From Sphingomonas gilva (GTDB lineage: Bacteria; Pseudomonadota; Alphaproteobacteria; Sphingomonadales; Sphingomonadaceae), in the NCBI RefSeq assembly GCF_003515075.1, contig NZ_QWLV01000006.1, positions 62,001-126,000 on the forward strand: a stretch of 64,000 bases of DNA. The letters run 5' to 3'. The translations under genes and the position numbers were made by a program. Of the stretch, positions 1-8,151 are shown in pieces. The notes beneath the pieces are model-generated. The model was not told where the DNA came from. It did not search any database and saw nothing but the letters and a program-made list of their open reading frames with translations. Position 1 is the stretch's first letter; the number at the start of each line of letters is the position of its first letter.

Positions 1-940
1 GCCGCAGGACGGGCGGATCGGGCTGACATTGGGGGGCAAGGCGCTCGACGTGCGCGTCTCGACCTTGCCCAGCCGCGGCGGCGAGCGGGTGGTGCTGCGC
101 ATCCTCGACCGCGAGACGGCGGCGATCGGCCTCGATGTGCTGGGCATGGACGAGGCAACGTTGAAGCTGTTCTTCGACGCGCTGTCGGAGCCCAACGGCA
201 TCATCCTCGTCACCGGGCCGACCGGATCGGGCAAGACGACCACGCTCTATGCCGGCCTGCGCGAGCTCAACGATGGCCGCCGCAATATCCTGACCGTCGA
301 GGACCCGGTCGAATATGCCGTCGACGGCGTCGGCCAGACCCAGGTCAACGCGAAGGTCGGGCTGACCTTCGCGGCGGGGTTGCGCGCGATCCTGCGGCAG
401 GACCCCGACGTGGTGATGGTCGGCGAGATCCGCGACCGCGAGACGGCCGAGATCGCGGTGCAGGCTTCGCTCACGGGGCATCTGGTGCTGTCGACCGTCC
501 ACACCAACGATTCGGTCGGCGCGATCACGCGGATGCGCGACATGAAGATCGAGCCCTTCCTGCTCGCCTCCACGCTGCGCGCAGTGATCGCGCAGCGGCT
601 GGTGCGGCGGCTGTGCCCCGATTGCCGGCGGCCGGTGCAGGCGACGACCGCGGTCGCGTCGCTGCTGGGGTTCGATCCGGGGACGATCGTCTATGAGCCG
701 GTCGGCTGTCCCTCATGCGACGGCACCGGCTTCAAGGGCCGGATCGGCGTGTTCGAGGCGATCCGCGTCGACGAGACGATCCGCCGGCTGATCAACGATG
801 GCGGCGACGAGGCGATCATCGCGCGCCACGCCTTCCTCCATGCGCCCAACCTGGGATCGGCGGCGCGGCGGCTGGTGCGCGGCGGCTTCACCACGCCCGA
901 GGAGGCGGTGCGCGTGTCGCGCAGCGACCCCGATGGCTGA
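1..940 (+). CDS. gspE: Type II secretion ATPase GspE (5' end outside window)
   Basis: This is the cytoplasmic secretion ATPase that powers pseudopilus assembly in the type II secretion system. The reading frame is already open at base 2, so the N-terminal domain lies outside the window. Visible are the Walker A motif GPTGSGKTT (bases 217-243), the Asp box and Walker B region around VVMVGEIRDRE, the His box after it (LTGHLVLSTVHTND), and two CxxC pairs (LCPDC, GCPSC) that form the zinc-binding knob typical of GspE/PilB. Its stop overlaps the start of gspF by 8 bases, and it opens a tightly packed gsp operon. PilB of type IV pili is the only serious alternative, and the GspF-to-GspN neighbours rule it out. 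Confidence 0.96.
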   Translation, partial: PQDGRIGLTLGGKALDVRVSTLPSRGGERVVLRILDRETAAIGLDVLGMDEATLKLFFDALSEPNGIILVTGPTGSGKTTTLYAGLRELNDGRRNILTVEDPVEYAVDGVGQTQVNAKVGLTFAAGLRAILRQDPDVVMVGEIRDRETAEIAVQASLTGHLVLSTVHTNDSVGAITRMRDMKIEPFLLASTLRAVIAQRLVRRLCPDCRRPVQATTAVASLLGFDPGTIVYEPVGCPSCDGTGFKGRIGVFEAIRVDETIRRLINDGGDEAIIARHAFLHAPNLGSAARRLVRGGFTTPEEAVRVSRSDPDG

Positions 941-2156
941 GTTCGACTATCTGGCCATCGACCGGGCCGGGCGCGAGCGGACGGGGCGGGTTTCGGCCGA
1001 CGGTCTCGACCGGGCGCGGGGGATTCTGGAGGCGCGGCGGCTCTATGTGCTCAGGCTGGCGCAGGGCGCTGCTTCGCCCTCCGGGCCCTCGCTCGCCGGC
1101 CGGATGCGGTTCCGCCGCGAGCGGCTGTCGGGCAAGCAATTGTCCCTGTTCACCCGCCAGCTGGCCACGCTCGTTGCCGTCTCGCCGCTGGAGGAGGCGC
1201 TGCGCACCATTGCGCGCCAGACCGAAAAGCCGGCCGCGCAGGGCGTGATCGGGCGGGTGCATCTGGGCGTTACCGAAGGGCGGCGGCTGGCGGAGGCGAT
1301 GCGGCGCGAGGAACCGAGCTTTCCGCCGCTCTACCGCGCGATGGTGTCGGCGGGCGAAGCGTCGGGCACGCTGGGGCTGGCGCTGGAGCGGCTGGCGGGG
1401 CTGCTCGAACGCCAAGCGGAGATTCGCGGCAAGGTGCTTTCCGCGCTGGCCTATCCCATCGTGCTGTCGTTCGTCGCCGTCGCCGTGGTCGTCGCGCTGA
1501 TGACCTTCGTCGTCCCCAAGGTGGTGCAGCAGTTCGAGGATGTCGGACAGAGCCTGCCGCTTCTGACGCGTATCGTCATGGGCATTTCGGATGCGCTGGT
1601 GAATTGGTGGTGGGCGATCCTGGTCGGCATCGCCGCGCTCGGTTTTCTTGTCTGGCGGGCGTTGCAGGCGCCCGCGGCGCGGCTTGCGTTCGACCGCTGG
1701 CTGCTCCGCGTGCCGGGGCTTGGCCGCTTGATCCGCGATCTCCACGCCGCGCGGATGGCGCGGACTCTGTCGACGATGGTCGAGAGCCGCCTGCCTTTGG
1801 TCGAAGGTCTCGCGCTGACCGTGCCGACGATCCACAACCGCGCATTGCGCGCCGCGACTGCCGAGACGGTCGAGGCGATCCGCGGCGGCGGCAATCTTTC
1901 CGCCGCTTTCCGCCGATCGGGCCTGTTCCCGCCGCTGCTGGTCTACATGATCGCATCGGGCGAGGCGGCGGGGCAGCTCGACAGGATGCTCGAACGCGCC
2001 GCCGATTATCTCGAACGCGAATTCGATACCTTCACCGCCACCGCGATGTCGATGCTCGAACCCGGCATCATCGTGCTGATGGGCGGCATCGTCGCGACGA
2101 TCGTGCTTTCGATCCTGCTGCCCATCTTGCAGCTCCAGAATCTCGCAGAATTCTAA
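933..2156 (+). CDS. gspF: Type II secretion inner-membrane protein GspF
   Basis: This is the polytopic inner-membrane platform protein that connects the GspE ATPase to the growing pseudopilus. The 407-residue length is normal for the family. It holds two copies of the T2SSF domain, the first with GKQLSLFTRQLATL near residue 70 and the second with RMARTLSTMVESRLPLVEGL near residue 270. Hydrophobic membrane segments lie around residues 170-195, 220-240 and 375-400. I chose the ATG that begins MAEFDYLAIDRAG because it matches the usual GspF start and overlaps the gspE stop; a longer in-frame extension upstream is not needed. gspG follows after 11 bases. Confidence 0.96.
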   Translation: MAEFDYLAIDRAGRERTGRVSADGLDRARGILEARRLYVLRLAQGAASPSGPSLAGRMRFRRERLSGKQLSLFTRQLATLVAVSPLEEALRTIARQTEKPAAQGVIGRVHLGVTEGRRLAEAMRREEPSFPPLYRAMVSAGEASGTLGLALERLAGLLERQAEIRGKVLSALAYPIVLSFVAVAVVVALMTFVVPKVVQQFEDVGQSLPLLTRIVMGISDALVNWWWAILVGIAALGFLVWRALQAPAARLAFDRWLLRVPGLGRLIRDLHAARMARTLSTMVESRLPLVEGLALTVPTIHNRALRAATAETVEAIRGGGNLSAAFRRSGLFPPLLVYMIASGEAAGQLDRMLERAADYLEREFDTFTATAMSMLEPGIIVLMGGIVATIVLSILLPILQLQNLAEF

Positions 2157-2167
2157 GGAATATCAAT

Positions 2168-2584
2168 ATGTTGAAGAACATTGGCAATAGTTTGCGAGAG
2201 GATGACGAGGAAGGCTTCACGCTTGTCGAGCTGATGGTCGTGATCGTCATCATCGGGCTGCTCACCACCCTGGTCGTGATCAACGTGCTGCCCAGCCAGG
2301 ACGTGGCGATGCGGAAGAAGGCTGAGGCCGATATCGCGACGATCGAGCAGGCGATGGAGATGTACCGGCTGGAGCGGATGACCTATCCGCCGACGCTGGC
2401 GATGCTGACCGAAAGCACGGACGGGCGCGGCGGCTATATCCGCCGCTTGCCGGACGATCCATGGGGGCGGCCCTATGGCTACGCCAATCCGGGCTCGCAC
2501 GGGCCGATCGACATCTGGTCCTACGGCGCGGACGGAGCCGAGGGCGGCGAGGGCGATAATGCCGACATCACCAACTGGGAGTGA
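2168..2584 (+). CDS. gspG: Type II secretion major pseudopilin GspG
   Basis: This is the major pseudopilin, the main subunit of the pseudopilus. The 138-residue protein has a short charged leader (MLKNIGNSLREDDEEG) and the prepilin motif G/FTLVELMVV. Cleavage should fall after Gly16, leaving Phe at +1 and Glu at +5. The hydrophobic helix is followed by a globular domain with the family pattern MYRLERMTYPPT and the C-terminal DPWGRPYGYANPG and SYGADG segments. It overlaps gspH by 26 bases, so translation is probably coupled. Processing would be done by the prepilin peptidase encoded at the end of the cluster. Confidence 0.97.
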   Translation: MLKNIGNSLREDDEEGFTLVELMVVIVIIGLLTTLVVINVLPSQDVAMRKKAEADIATIEQAMEMYRLERMTYPPTLAMLTESTDGRGGYIRRLPDDPWGRPYGYANPGSHGPIDIWSYGADGAEGGEGDNADITNWE

Positions 2585-3014
2585 TTCAGGCTTCACGCTT
2601 GTCGAGCTGATGGTCGTGGTCGCGATCATCGGCATGGCGGCGGGCGCGGTGGTGATGAGCATGCCTTCGGGTGACGGTGCGGTGCGCAGTGCGGCCGAGA
2701 AGCTGGCGGCGCGCACGACGGTCGCGCGCGATCTGGCAATCGTCGATGGGCGGGCGACCATTCTGGTGGTGAACAGCGACGGCTATACCTTCGCCCAGCG
2801 CAGCGGCGGCGTGATGCGGCCGCTGGAGCAGCGCGGGCTGCGTCAAGCGGCGCTGCCCGAGGGCATGCGGGCGATGCTCGGCAATCGTTCGGCTGGAGAG
2901 GTGCGGTTCGACCCCACCGGACTCGCCGACCCGGCAACCGTGATGCTGACCAGTGGCGGCACGAGCGCGACTGTCCGGATAGCTGCCGATGGAAGCGTCA
3001 ATGTCGAAGGCTAA
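2559..3014 (+). CDS. gspH: Type II secretion minor pseudopilin GspH
   Basis: This is a minor pseudopilin of the pseudopilus tip. The chosen ATG gives MPTSPTGSDSG followed by FTLVELMVVVAIIG, a normal short leader with processing after Gly11 and Glu at +5. A longer in-frame start upstream lies deep inside gspG and would place an implausible basic stretch before the leader. The mature part is about 140 residues, with a variable beta-rich region. The gene overlaps both neighbours (gspG by 26 bases, gspI by 26 bases). H and I are assigned from gene order and the generic N-methylation motif; the globular parts are weakly conserved. Confidence 0.92.
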   Translation: MPTSPTGSDSGFTLVELMVVVAIIGMAAGAVVMSMPSGDGAVRSAAEKLAARTTVARDLAIVDGRATILVVNSDGYTFAQRSGGVMRPLEQRGLRQAALPEGMRAMLGNRSAGEVRFDPTGLADPATVMLTSGGTSATVRIAADGSVNVEG

Positions 3015-3396
3015 CGGCTTCAGCCATTTTGGGCGTTCCGCCGAGCACGGCTTCACCCTTGTGGAGATGATGGTCGCGCTGGCGGTGTTCAGCCTGGCGG
3101 CGCTGGCGCTGATGAAGCTGGTAGGGGTCAGCATCGCCAGCACCGGTACGGTCGATCGCAAGCTGATCGCGCAGATCGTCGCGGAAAATGTCGCCGTCGA
3201 GGCGCTCGCCGATCCGGTCGCGCCTCCGCTGGGGACGACGAACGGCGTTGAGATCAATGGAGGGTTGTCTTGGCGCTGGGTACGTCGGACGACGCGCACA
3301 GCCGATATCCGCATCCTGCGGATCGATATAGCTGTAGCCGGTGCGAATGGACCGCCCGCCGCGCGGTTGACTGTCGTCAGATCGGTGGCCGGATAA
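2989..3396 (+). CDS. gspI: Type II secretion minor pseudopilin GspI
   Basis: This is a minor pseudopilin that helps start pseudopilus assembly. The 135-residue protein has the class-III prepilin motif HG/FTLVEMMVALAVFSLA with Glu at +5. The downstream pattern NVAVEALAD resembles the conserved GspI segment after the helix, and LSWRWVRRT resembles the conserved W-x-W region. Two starts are possible, MEASMSK and, four codons later, MSKANGF; both give an acceptable leader. Its TAA stop shares one base with the ATG of the next frame (TAATG). Confidence 0.92.
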   Translation: MEASMSKANGFSHFGRSAEHGFTLVEMMVALAVFSLAALALMKLVGVSIASTGTVDRKLIAQIVAENVAVEALADPVAPPLGTTNGVEINGGLSWRWVRRTTRTADIRILRIDIAVAGANGPPAARLTVVRSVAG

Positions 3397-4172
3397 TGCC
3401 GACGGTGTTGACCGATTCGCTGCCCGACACGTGCGTGCGTCGCATAAGTCGCAGCAGTTCGGCAATTGCGTTTCACGTGCTTGTTCGATTGTTACGCGCT
3501 TGGCGCTTATGGTGCGGCAATGTCAAAGAGCCAAGCACAAGACTGACACAAACGGCGGCATGTAGGACAGCGATATTTCGCCGCCACGGAGGGCCAGCCG
3601 CGCCGGCCCAGGGCTTCACGCTGGTCGAGCTGATGGTGGCGCTGCTGGTGTTCGGCATGATCGCGGGCGCCGGCGCGTTGTTGCTCGCGACCGGCGTCGA
3701 CAGCCAGGCGCGGGTGGCGGAACGGCTCGACGCCTCGGCGCAATTGCGGCGGGCGCATGCGCTGCTGTCCGCTGATATGGCGCAGGCCGTGGCGCGGCCG
3801 ACGCGCGGCGGACCGACCGGGCAGCGACCGGCCTTTGCCGGCGGCGGAGCGGGGCCGATCGCGCTGTTGGTGCGCGCCGGATGGGACAATCCCGGTGGCG
3901 ATCCGCGGCCCAATCTGCAGCGGGTCGAATACCGGGTGGAGGGTGGGCGGCTGATGCGGCTGACCGCCGCGGCGTTGGACGGCGGCGAGCCGGGAAATCC
4001 GCTGGTGCTGGTCGAGGGGGTAAGGGTAGCGACCGCGCGCTACCGGGCAGATGAGGGGTGGCGCGACGTTTGGGATCCGGTCGACCCGACGCTGTTGCCG
4101 CGCGCGATCGAGATCAACCTGACCCTTGCCGGCGGGCGCAGCCTGACCCAGCGCTTCATGGTGGCGGCATGA
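3396..4172 (+). CDS. gspJ: Type II secretion minor pseudopilin GspJ with an unusually long predicted leader
   Basis: This is a minor pseudopilin. The prepilin motif QG/FTLVELMVALLVF is clear, and the downstream RRAHALLSADMAQ and C-terminal VDPTLLPRAIEI segments fit GspJ. The odd part is the start. The TAATG overlap with gspI gives a 73-residue leader, whereas GspJ leaders are normally under 15 residues. The leader is rich in Arg, Ser and Thr and uses rarer codons, and its DNA is visibly less GC-rich than the surroundings. No in-frame ATG lies nearer; GTG and TTG codons near 3476-3488 would still leave roughly 40-46 residues. The true start is therefore unsettled, although the mature protein looks intact. 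Confidence 0.85.
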   Translation: MPTVLTDSLPDTCVRRISRSSSAIAFHVLVRLLRAWRLWCGNVKEPSTRLTQTAACRTAIFRRHGGPAAPAQGFTLVELMVALLVFGMIAGAGALLLATGVDSQARVAERLDASAQLRRAHALLSADMAQAVARPTRGGPTGQRPAFAGGGAGPIALLVRAGWDNPGGDPRPNLQRVEYRVEGGRLMRLTAAALDGGEPGNPLVLVEGVRVATARYRADEGWRDVWDPVDPTLLPRAIEINLTLAGGRSLTQRFMVAA

Positions 4173-5164
4173 CGCCACCGCGCGAGGAAGGCGCCGCGTT
4201 GCTGAGCGTGCTGCTGCTGGTATCGGTGATGTCCGTGCTGGCCGCCACGCTGCTCGAACGAGTCAGCCTGGCCACCAGCCTGGCGGTGAACGGTGCGGCC
4301 AACGCGCAGGCGCGGGCCTATGCGCGCGCGGCGGAGGCGATCGCCAGGGTGCAGATCGCTGACCTGATGGCGCGCGATGCCAGTCAGACCACATTGGCGG
4401 GCGGCTGGCAGGGGGCACTGCGCGCTTTGCCCGTTCCGGGTGGTTCGGGCTCGGCGGGGGTGGTCGACGGCGGCAACTGCTTCAACCTCAACAGCGTCGT
4501 AAGCGAGACGCCGGGCGCCACGCCGGCGGACACGCTGCTGGTCGCCAATCCGATCGCCTTGCGGCAGTTCGTTGCGCTGGCGACGAGCCTGGGCGTGGGG
4601 CCGGGGGATGCCGCGCGGATCGCGGCGGGCCTGGCCGACTGGATCGACAGCGACAGCGTGCCCGCGCCGTCGGGCGGGGAGGACGCCGCCTATGCCGGAC
4701 GCGATCCGGCCATGCTGCCGGCCAATCGCTTTGTTTTAGATGTCAGCGAGTTGCGCGTTGTTCCTGGGATGACGCCAGACATCTATGCACGTTTGAAGCC
4801 GTTCATTTGCGCGCTTCCCGTGGGCGGGCTTTCGCCGGTCAACGTCAACACGCTGACCGAAAGGCAGGCGCCGCTGCTGGCGATGCTGTTCGACGGACGG
4901 CTGCCGGTGGAAGCCGCGCGATCGGTGATCGCCGAGCGGCCCGTCGACGGCTACGGCAGCCAGGTGCGGTTCTGGGATCATCCGGTGTTGCGCGCGCTCG
5001 AACCAGATGCCGCGGTGCGCGCGCAGCCGCAGGTCCGCAGCCGCTGGTTCGTGGTGGAAGTGCGGCTCGAGCTTGCCGGCGCCGAGCTGCGCGAGACCGC
5101 GTTGTTCGATGCCGAGGCCGATCCGGTGAAGCTGGTGCGCCGGTCCTGGGGCGAGGAAGGATGA
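4169..5164 (+). CDS. gspK: Type II secretion minor pseudopilin GspK
   Basis: This is the large minor pseudopilin that caps the pseudopilus. The 331-residue length fits the family. The N-terminus reads EEGAALLSVLLLVSVMSVLA; processing would fall after Gly8, and there is no Glu at +5, which is a known trait of GspK. It contains the family pattern GLADWIDSDSVP followed by ISELR-like (LDVSELRVV) and a helical insertion with SPVNVNTLTERQAPLLA. Its ATG overlaps the gspJ stop (ATGA), and it overlaps gspL in the same way. Confidence 0.95.
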   Translation: MTPPREEGAALLSVLLLVSVMSVLAATLLERVSLATSLAVNGAANAQARAYARAAEAIARVQIADLMARDASQTTLAGGWQGALRALPVPGGSGSAGVVDGGNCFNLNSVVSETPGATPADTLLVANPIALRQFVALATSLGVGPGDAARIAAGLADWIDSDSVPAPSGGEDAAYAGRDPAMLPANRFVLDVSELRVVPGMTPDIYARLKPFICALPVGGLSPVNVNTLTERQAPLLAMLFDGRLPVEAARSVIAERPVDGYGSQVRFWDHPVLRALEPDAAVRAQPQVRSRWFVVEVRLELAGAELRETALFDAEADPVKLVRRSWGEEG

Positions 5165-6252
5165 GCGCGACGACGCTGATCCTGCATCTGCCCGAGGATG
5201 ATGCCGCGCCCGTGGCATGGTCCCTGTGGCGGGACGGCGCGCAGCTGGAGGCGGGCGAGGATGCGGTTTCGGCGCCCGCACCTGGCGAGGACATGCGCGT
5301 GGCGGCGATCGCGCCGGCGGAGTCGGTGGCGCTGCACTGGATCGTGCTGCCTGATCTCGCGCCGGCGCAGGCGCGTGCGGCGGCGACGCTGCTGGCGGCG
5401 GAGACGAGCGCGGCGCCGGCGGCCAGCCTGCACGTCGCACTCGGCCCGGCCGATAGCGAAGGGCGGCGGCTGATGGCGATGATCGATCCGGCGCGGATGG
5501 CGGGATGGCTGGCGCGGCTGGCGACGGTTGGTCATGATCCGCATGTCGTCCATCCGGCGCCGCTGCTATTGCCCGCGCCGGTGGCGGGCTTCGTTCGCGG
5601 CGCGATCGGCGGCATGCGGGTAGTGCGCGGTTTCGATTCGGCTTTCGCCGAGGATGACGTCGTAGCGCCGATGATCCTCGCAGGTGCGGAGATCGCCGAT
5701 GCGCCCGAGGAGCCGCTCGACCGCGCGCTCGACCATGCGGGATTCGACCTGCGGCAGGGGGCGTTCGCGCGGGCGCGGCGGCTCGGCGTCGATTGGAAGC
5801 TGGTGCGCAGGCTGGCGATGCTGGCCGGCGTCGCCGCGCTGCTGGTGCTCGCGACGTCGATCGTGCGGATCGCGCATTACAGCCTGGCGGCCGACGCGGC
5901 CGGACGGCGCGCCGAGGCGCTGGCGAGACAGGCGCTGCCGCCGGGCGCGCAGAGCGGCGATCCGGCGACGTCGATGGCGGCGCGGCTGGCGGGCCTGCAG
6001 GGCGCGGGCGGCGGATTCTCCGCGCTGGCCGGCGGCGTGCTGGGCGCGCTCGAGGACACGCCCGATGTCGATCTGACGCAGATACATTATGGCGAGGACG
6101 GCAGCTTGCGGATCATCCTGGCCGGGCCCAACGCCCCGGCACTCTCGACGGCGGCGAACGCAATCCAGAACAATGGCTTCGACGTCGATCTTGGGCCGAC
6201 GAGCGAGGCGGACGGCCGCCAGCGGGTCGAACTGACGGTGCGCGCCCGATGA
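5161..6252 (+). CDS. gspL: Type II secretion inner-membrane protein GspL
   Basis: This is a bitopic inner-membrane protein that binds GspE in the cytoplasm and GspM in the membrane. The 363-residue protein begins with an actin-like cytoplasmic domain (MSATTLILHLPED) of about 215 residues. A single membrane segment follows (MLAGVAALLVLATSIVRI, near residues 220-238), then a periplasmic ferredoxin-like domain. The start is fixed by the ATGA overlap with gspK, and the stop overlaps gspM the same way. Alanine-rich low-complexity stretches in the cytoplasmic part reflect the GC bias. Confidence 0.93.
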   Translation: MSATTLILHLPEDDAAPVAWSLWRDGAQLEAGEDAVSAPAPGEDMRVAAIAPAESVALHWIVLPDLAPAQARAAATLLAAETSAAPAASLHVALGPADSEGRRLMAMIDPARMAGWLARLATVGHDPHVVHPAPLLLPAPVAGFVRGAIGGMRVVRGFDSAFAEDDVVAPMILAGAEIADAPEEPLDRALDHAGFDLRQGAFARARRLGVDWKLVRRLAMLAGVAALLVLATSIVRIAHYSLAADAAGRRAEALARQALPPGAQSGDPATSMAARLAGLQGAGGGFSALAGGVLGALEDTPDVDLTQIHYGEDGSLRIILAGPNAPALSTAANAIQNNGFDVDLGPTSEADGRQRVELTVRAR

Positions 6253-6725
6253 CCGCCAACCTCAAATCCTGGTTCGCCGGCCGAACGAAGCGCGAGCGGT
6301 ACATGCTGCTCGTCATGGGTGCGCTGATGGCGATCGTCATCGTCTGGTTGGGAATCGTTCTGCCGGTGAACGACGCGCTCGCCGCGGCCAAGCGCCGCCA
6401 TGCCGAGGCGCTCGAGACCGAGGCGACGATCGCGCGACAAGTGGGGGCGATCCGATCGCTGCGCGACGATGCGGTACGGTTGCCGGCGCCGCTGGCGGAG
6501 GTGGTCACGCAGTCGGCGGCCGAGGCAGGATTTACCGGCGCGCAGGTGAGCGCCGTCGGGAGCGATGCCGTAGATGTCGCCATTCCCGCCGCGCGGCCCC
6601 AGGCGCTGTTCGCGTGGATCGACGGATTGCGCGGGCGAGGGATCTTTCCGGTTTCGCTCGCGATGCGCGCGGGCTCGGGACAGACCGTCAGCGCCGAGAT
6701 GCGGCTGAAGGGGCGCGGGGTCTGA
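6249..6725 (+). CDS. gspM: Type II secretion inner-membrane protein GspM
   Basis: This small bitopic protein partners GspL in the inner-membrane platform. The 158-residue protein has a short positively charged cytoplasmic tail (LKSWFAGRTKRERYM), one membrane helix (LLVMGALMAIVIVWLGIVL, about residues 20-38) and a periplasmic coiled-coil plus ferredoxin-like region. This is the usual GspM architecture and length. It starts inside the gspL stop and its own stop overlaps the next ATG (TGATG). Confidence 0.93.
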   Translation: MTANLKSWFAGRTKRERYMLLVMGALMAIVIVWLGIVLPVNDALAAAKRRHAEALETEATIARQVGAIRSLRDDAVRLPAPLAEVVTQSAAEAGFTGAQVSAVGSDAVDVAIPAARPQALFAWIDGLRGRGIFPVSLAMRAGSGQTVSAEMRLKGRGV

Positions 6726-7393
6726 TGCGCATTAGGCTGACGATGGGGCGCGGGGCACTTTGGATCGCCTTGTTCGCCGCCGCGATCGTGCTGCTGTTTC
6801 CGCTGCGTATGGCCCTGGGCGTGGTGAACGCCGAGCGGCTGGGCTTGAGCGCGCGCGAGGCGCGGGGGCCGGTCTGGGCCGGGCGGCTGATCGAGGCGCG
6901 CTGGAGGGGGTTGGCGCTGGGCGATCTCGACGCTTCGCTGTCGCCGGTGCAGTTGCTCGTCGGGCGGGTGCGGCTCGATCTGTCGGGCGACGGCGACATG
7001 CGGGGCGCGGTGAGCGTCAGCCGCAACGGCGCCGGGATCGACGATGTCTCAGGCCGGCTGCCGGTCGAGGGGCTATTCGAAGGCCTGCCGCTGGGCGCGC
7101 TGATCGCGACCGATGTTTCGGCGCGCTTCGCCGATGGCGTCTGCGACCGGGCCGAGGGGCAGGTGCGCGCCGAGCTTTCGGCTGCGCTGCCCGGCGTGTC
7201 GCTGGCGCAGGGAATGACCGGGCGCGCGCGGTGCGACGGCGGCGCGCTGCTGCTGCCGCTGCAGGGCGCTTCGGGCCTCGAGCGGCTGGACCTGCGGCTG
7301 TTCGGCGACGGGCGCTGGCAGGCGCGGCTTCAGATCGCAGGCGATGGCGCGGCCCTTTCCGCGGGAGTGCTGGAGCGGAGCGGGCGGCTCTAA
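6725..7393 (+). CDS. gspN: Type II secretion protein GspN
   Basis: This is an accessory type II secretion protein found only in some systems. The 222-residue protein has one N-terminal membrane segment (ALWIALFAAAIVLLFPLRMAL) and a periplasmic part with the GspN-like pattern LSAREARGPVWAGRLIEARW near residue 45, followed by repeated LDLRL-type beta strands. The TGATG junction fixes the start. It is the last plus-strand gene of the operon and converges with the prepilin peptidase gene, overlapping its 3' end by 4 bases. Confidence 0.9.
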   Translation: MRIRLTMGRGALWIALFAAAIVLLFPLRMALGVVNAERLGLSAREARGPVWAGRLIEARWRGLALGDLDASLSPVQLLVGRVRLDLSGDGDMRGAVSVSRNGAGIDDVSGRLPVEGLFEGLPLGALIATDVSARFADGVCDRAEGQVRAELSAALPGVSLAQGMTGRARCDGGALLLPLQGASGLERLDLRLFGDGRWQARLQIAGDGAALSAGVLERSGRL

Positions 7394-8136
7394 CGGAGGA
7401 TTGCGATCAGCGTGGGCCAGGCGGCCGCGGCGAGCAGGGCGCCGAACGGGACGCGTGTGACGGCGGTCACCACGCCGCCGCGCAACCGGTCGAGCAGCAG
7501 GAGGACGATGCCGAGGCTCGCCGCGCCCAGCATGACGAAGGGCAACGGCGCCCAGCCGACCCAGGCGCCGATCGCGCCGAGCAGCTTGGGATCGCCGCCG
7601 CCGAGCCCGCGTCGCTTGCGCAGCGCGAAATAGATCGCTCCGACTGCGTAGAGGATGACGAACCCGGACGCGCCGCCAATGAGCGCGGTCGTGAGGCCGG
7701 GCCCGATATCGGCGGCGTTGACCGCCAGGCCGGCAAGCCCGAGCGGCAGGACGATCCGGTCCGGCAGCCAGAAATGACGCAGGTCGAGCGCGGCGAGCGT
7801 CAGCAGCGTCCAGCCGAACAGTGCTGCGGCGAGGGCAGGCAGCGGCGGCAGCAGGGCGGCGGAGAATGCACCGATCAATGCGGCGGCAATCTCGATCTGA
7901 ATATGAATTGGATCGATTTGCGCGCTGCAGGTGCGGCACTTGCCATGCGCGAGGACGTAGGAGAGGAGCGGGATCAGGTCCTTCGGGCCGAGCGTGCGCC
8001 CGCAGCCGTCGCACGCCGATCTTCCCACGAATGCGCTGCGGCCCTTCGGCATTCGCACGGCGGCGGTCGCGGCGAAGCTGCCGATGACGAGGCCGAGCAG
8101 CGCGCCGAGCAGGATGGGAGGAAGATCGCCGGTCAC
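7390..8136 (-). CDS. gspO: Prepilin leader peptidase/N-methyltransferase GspO (PilD/CpaA type)
   Basis: This polytopic inner-membrane aspartic protease cleaves the leaders of GspG-GspK and N-methylates the new N-terminus. The 248-residue protein carries both zinc CxxC pairs of the methyltransferase domain (CDGCG, CRTC, residues 42-71). The two catalytic aspartates lie in AALDLRHFWLPD and in the GGGDPKLL motif, and about seven hydrophobic segments are visible. It is slightly shorter than the usual 270-290 residues. It lies 15 bases downstream of a Rieske oxygenase gene on the same strand, so it may be transcribed separately from the gsp operon. It could also process the two Flp pilins encoded later in the window, which is inference. 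Confidence 0.93.
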   Translation of the reverse strand: MTGDLPPILLGALLGLVIGSFAATAAVRMPKGRSAFVGRSACDGCGRTLGPKDLIPLLSYVLAHGKCRTCSAQIDPIHIQIEIAAALIGAFSAALLPPLPALAAALFGWTLLTLAALDLRHFWLPDRIVLPLGLAGLAVNAADIGPGLTTALIGGASGFVILYAVGAIYFALRKRRGLGGGDPKLLGAIGAWVGWAPLPFVMLGAASLGIVLLLLDRLRGGVVTAVTRVPFGALLAAAAWPTLIAILR

Positions 8137-8151
8137 CGGCCGGCCCTAGCC

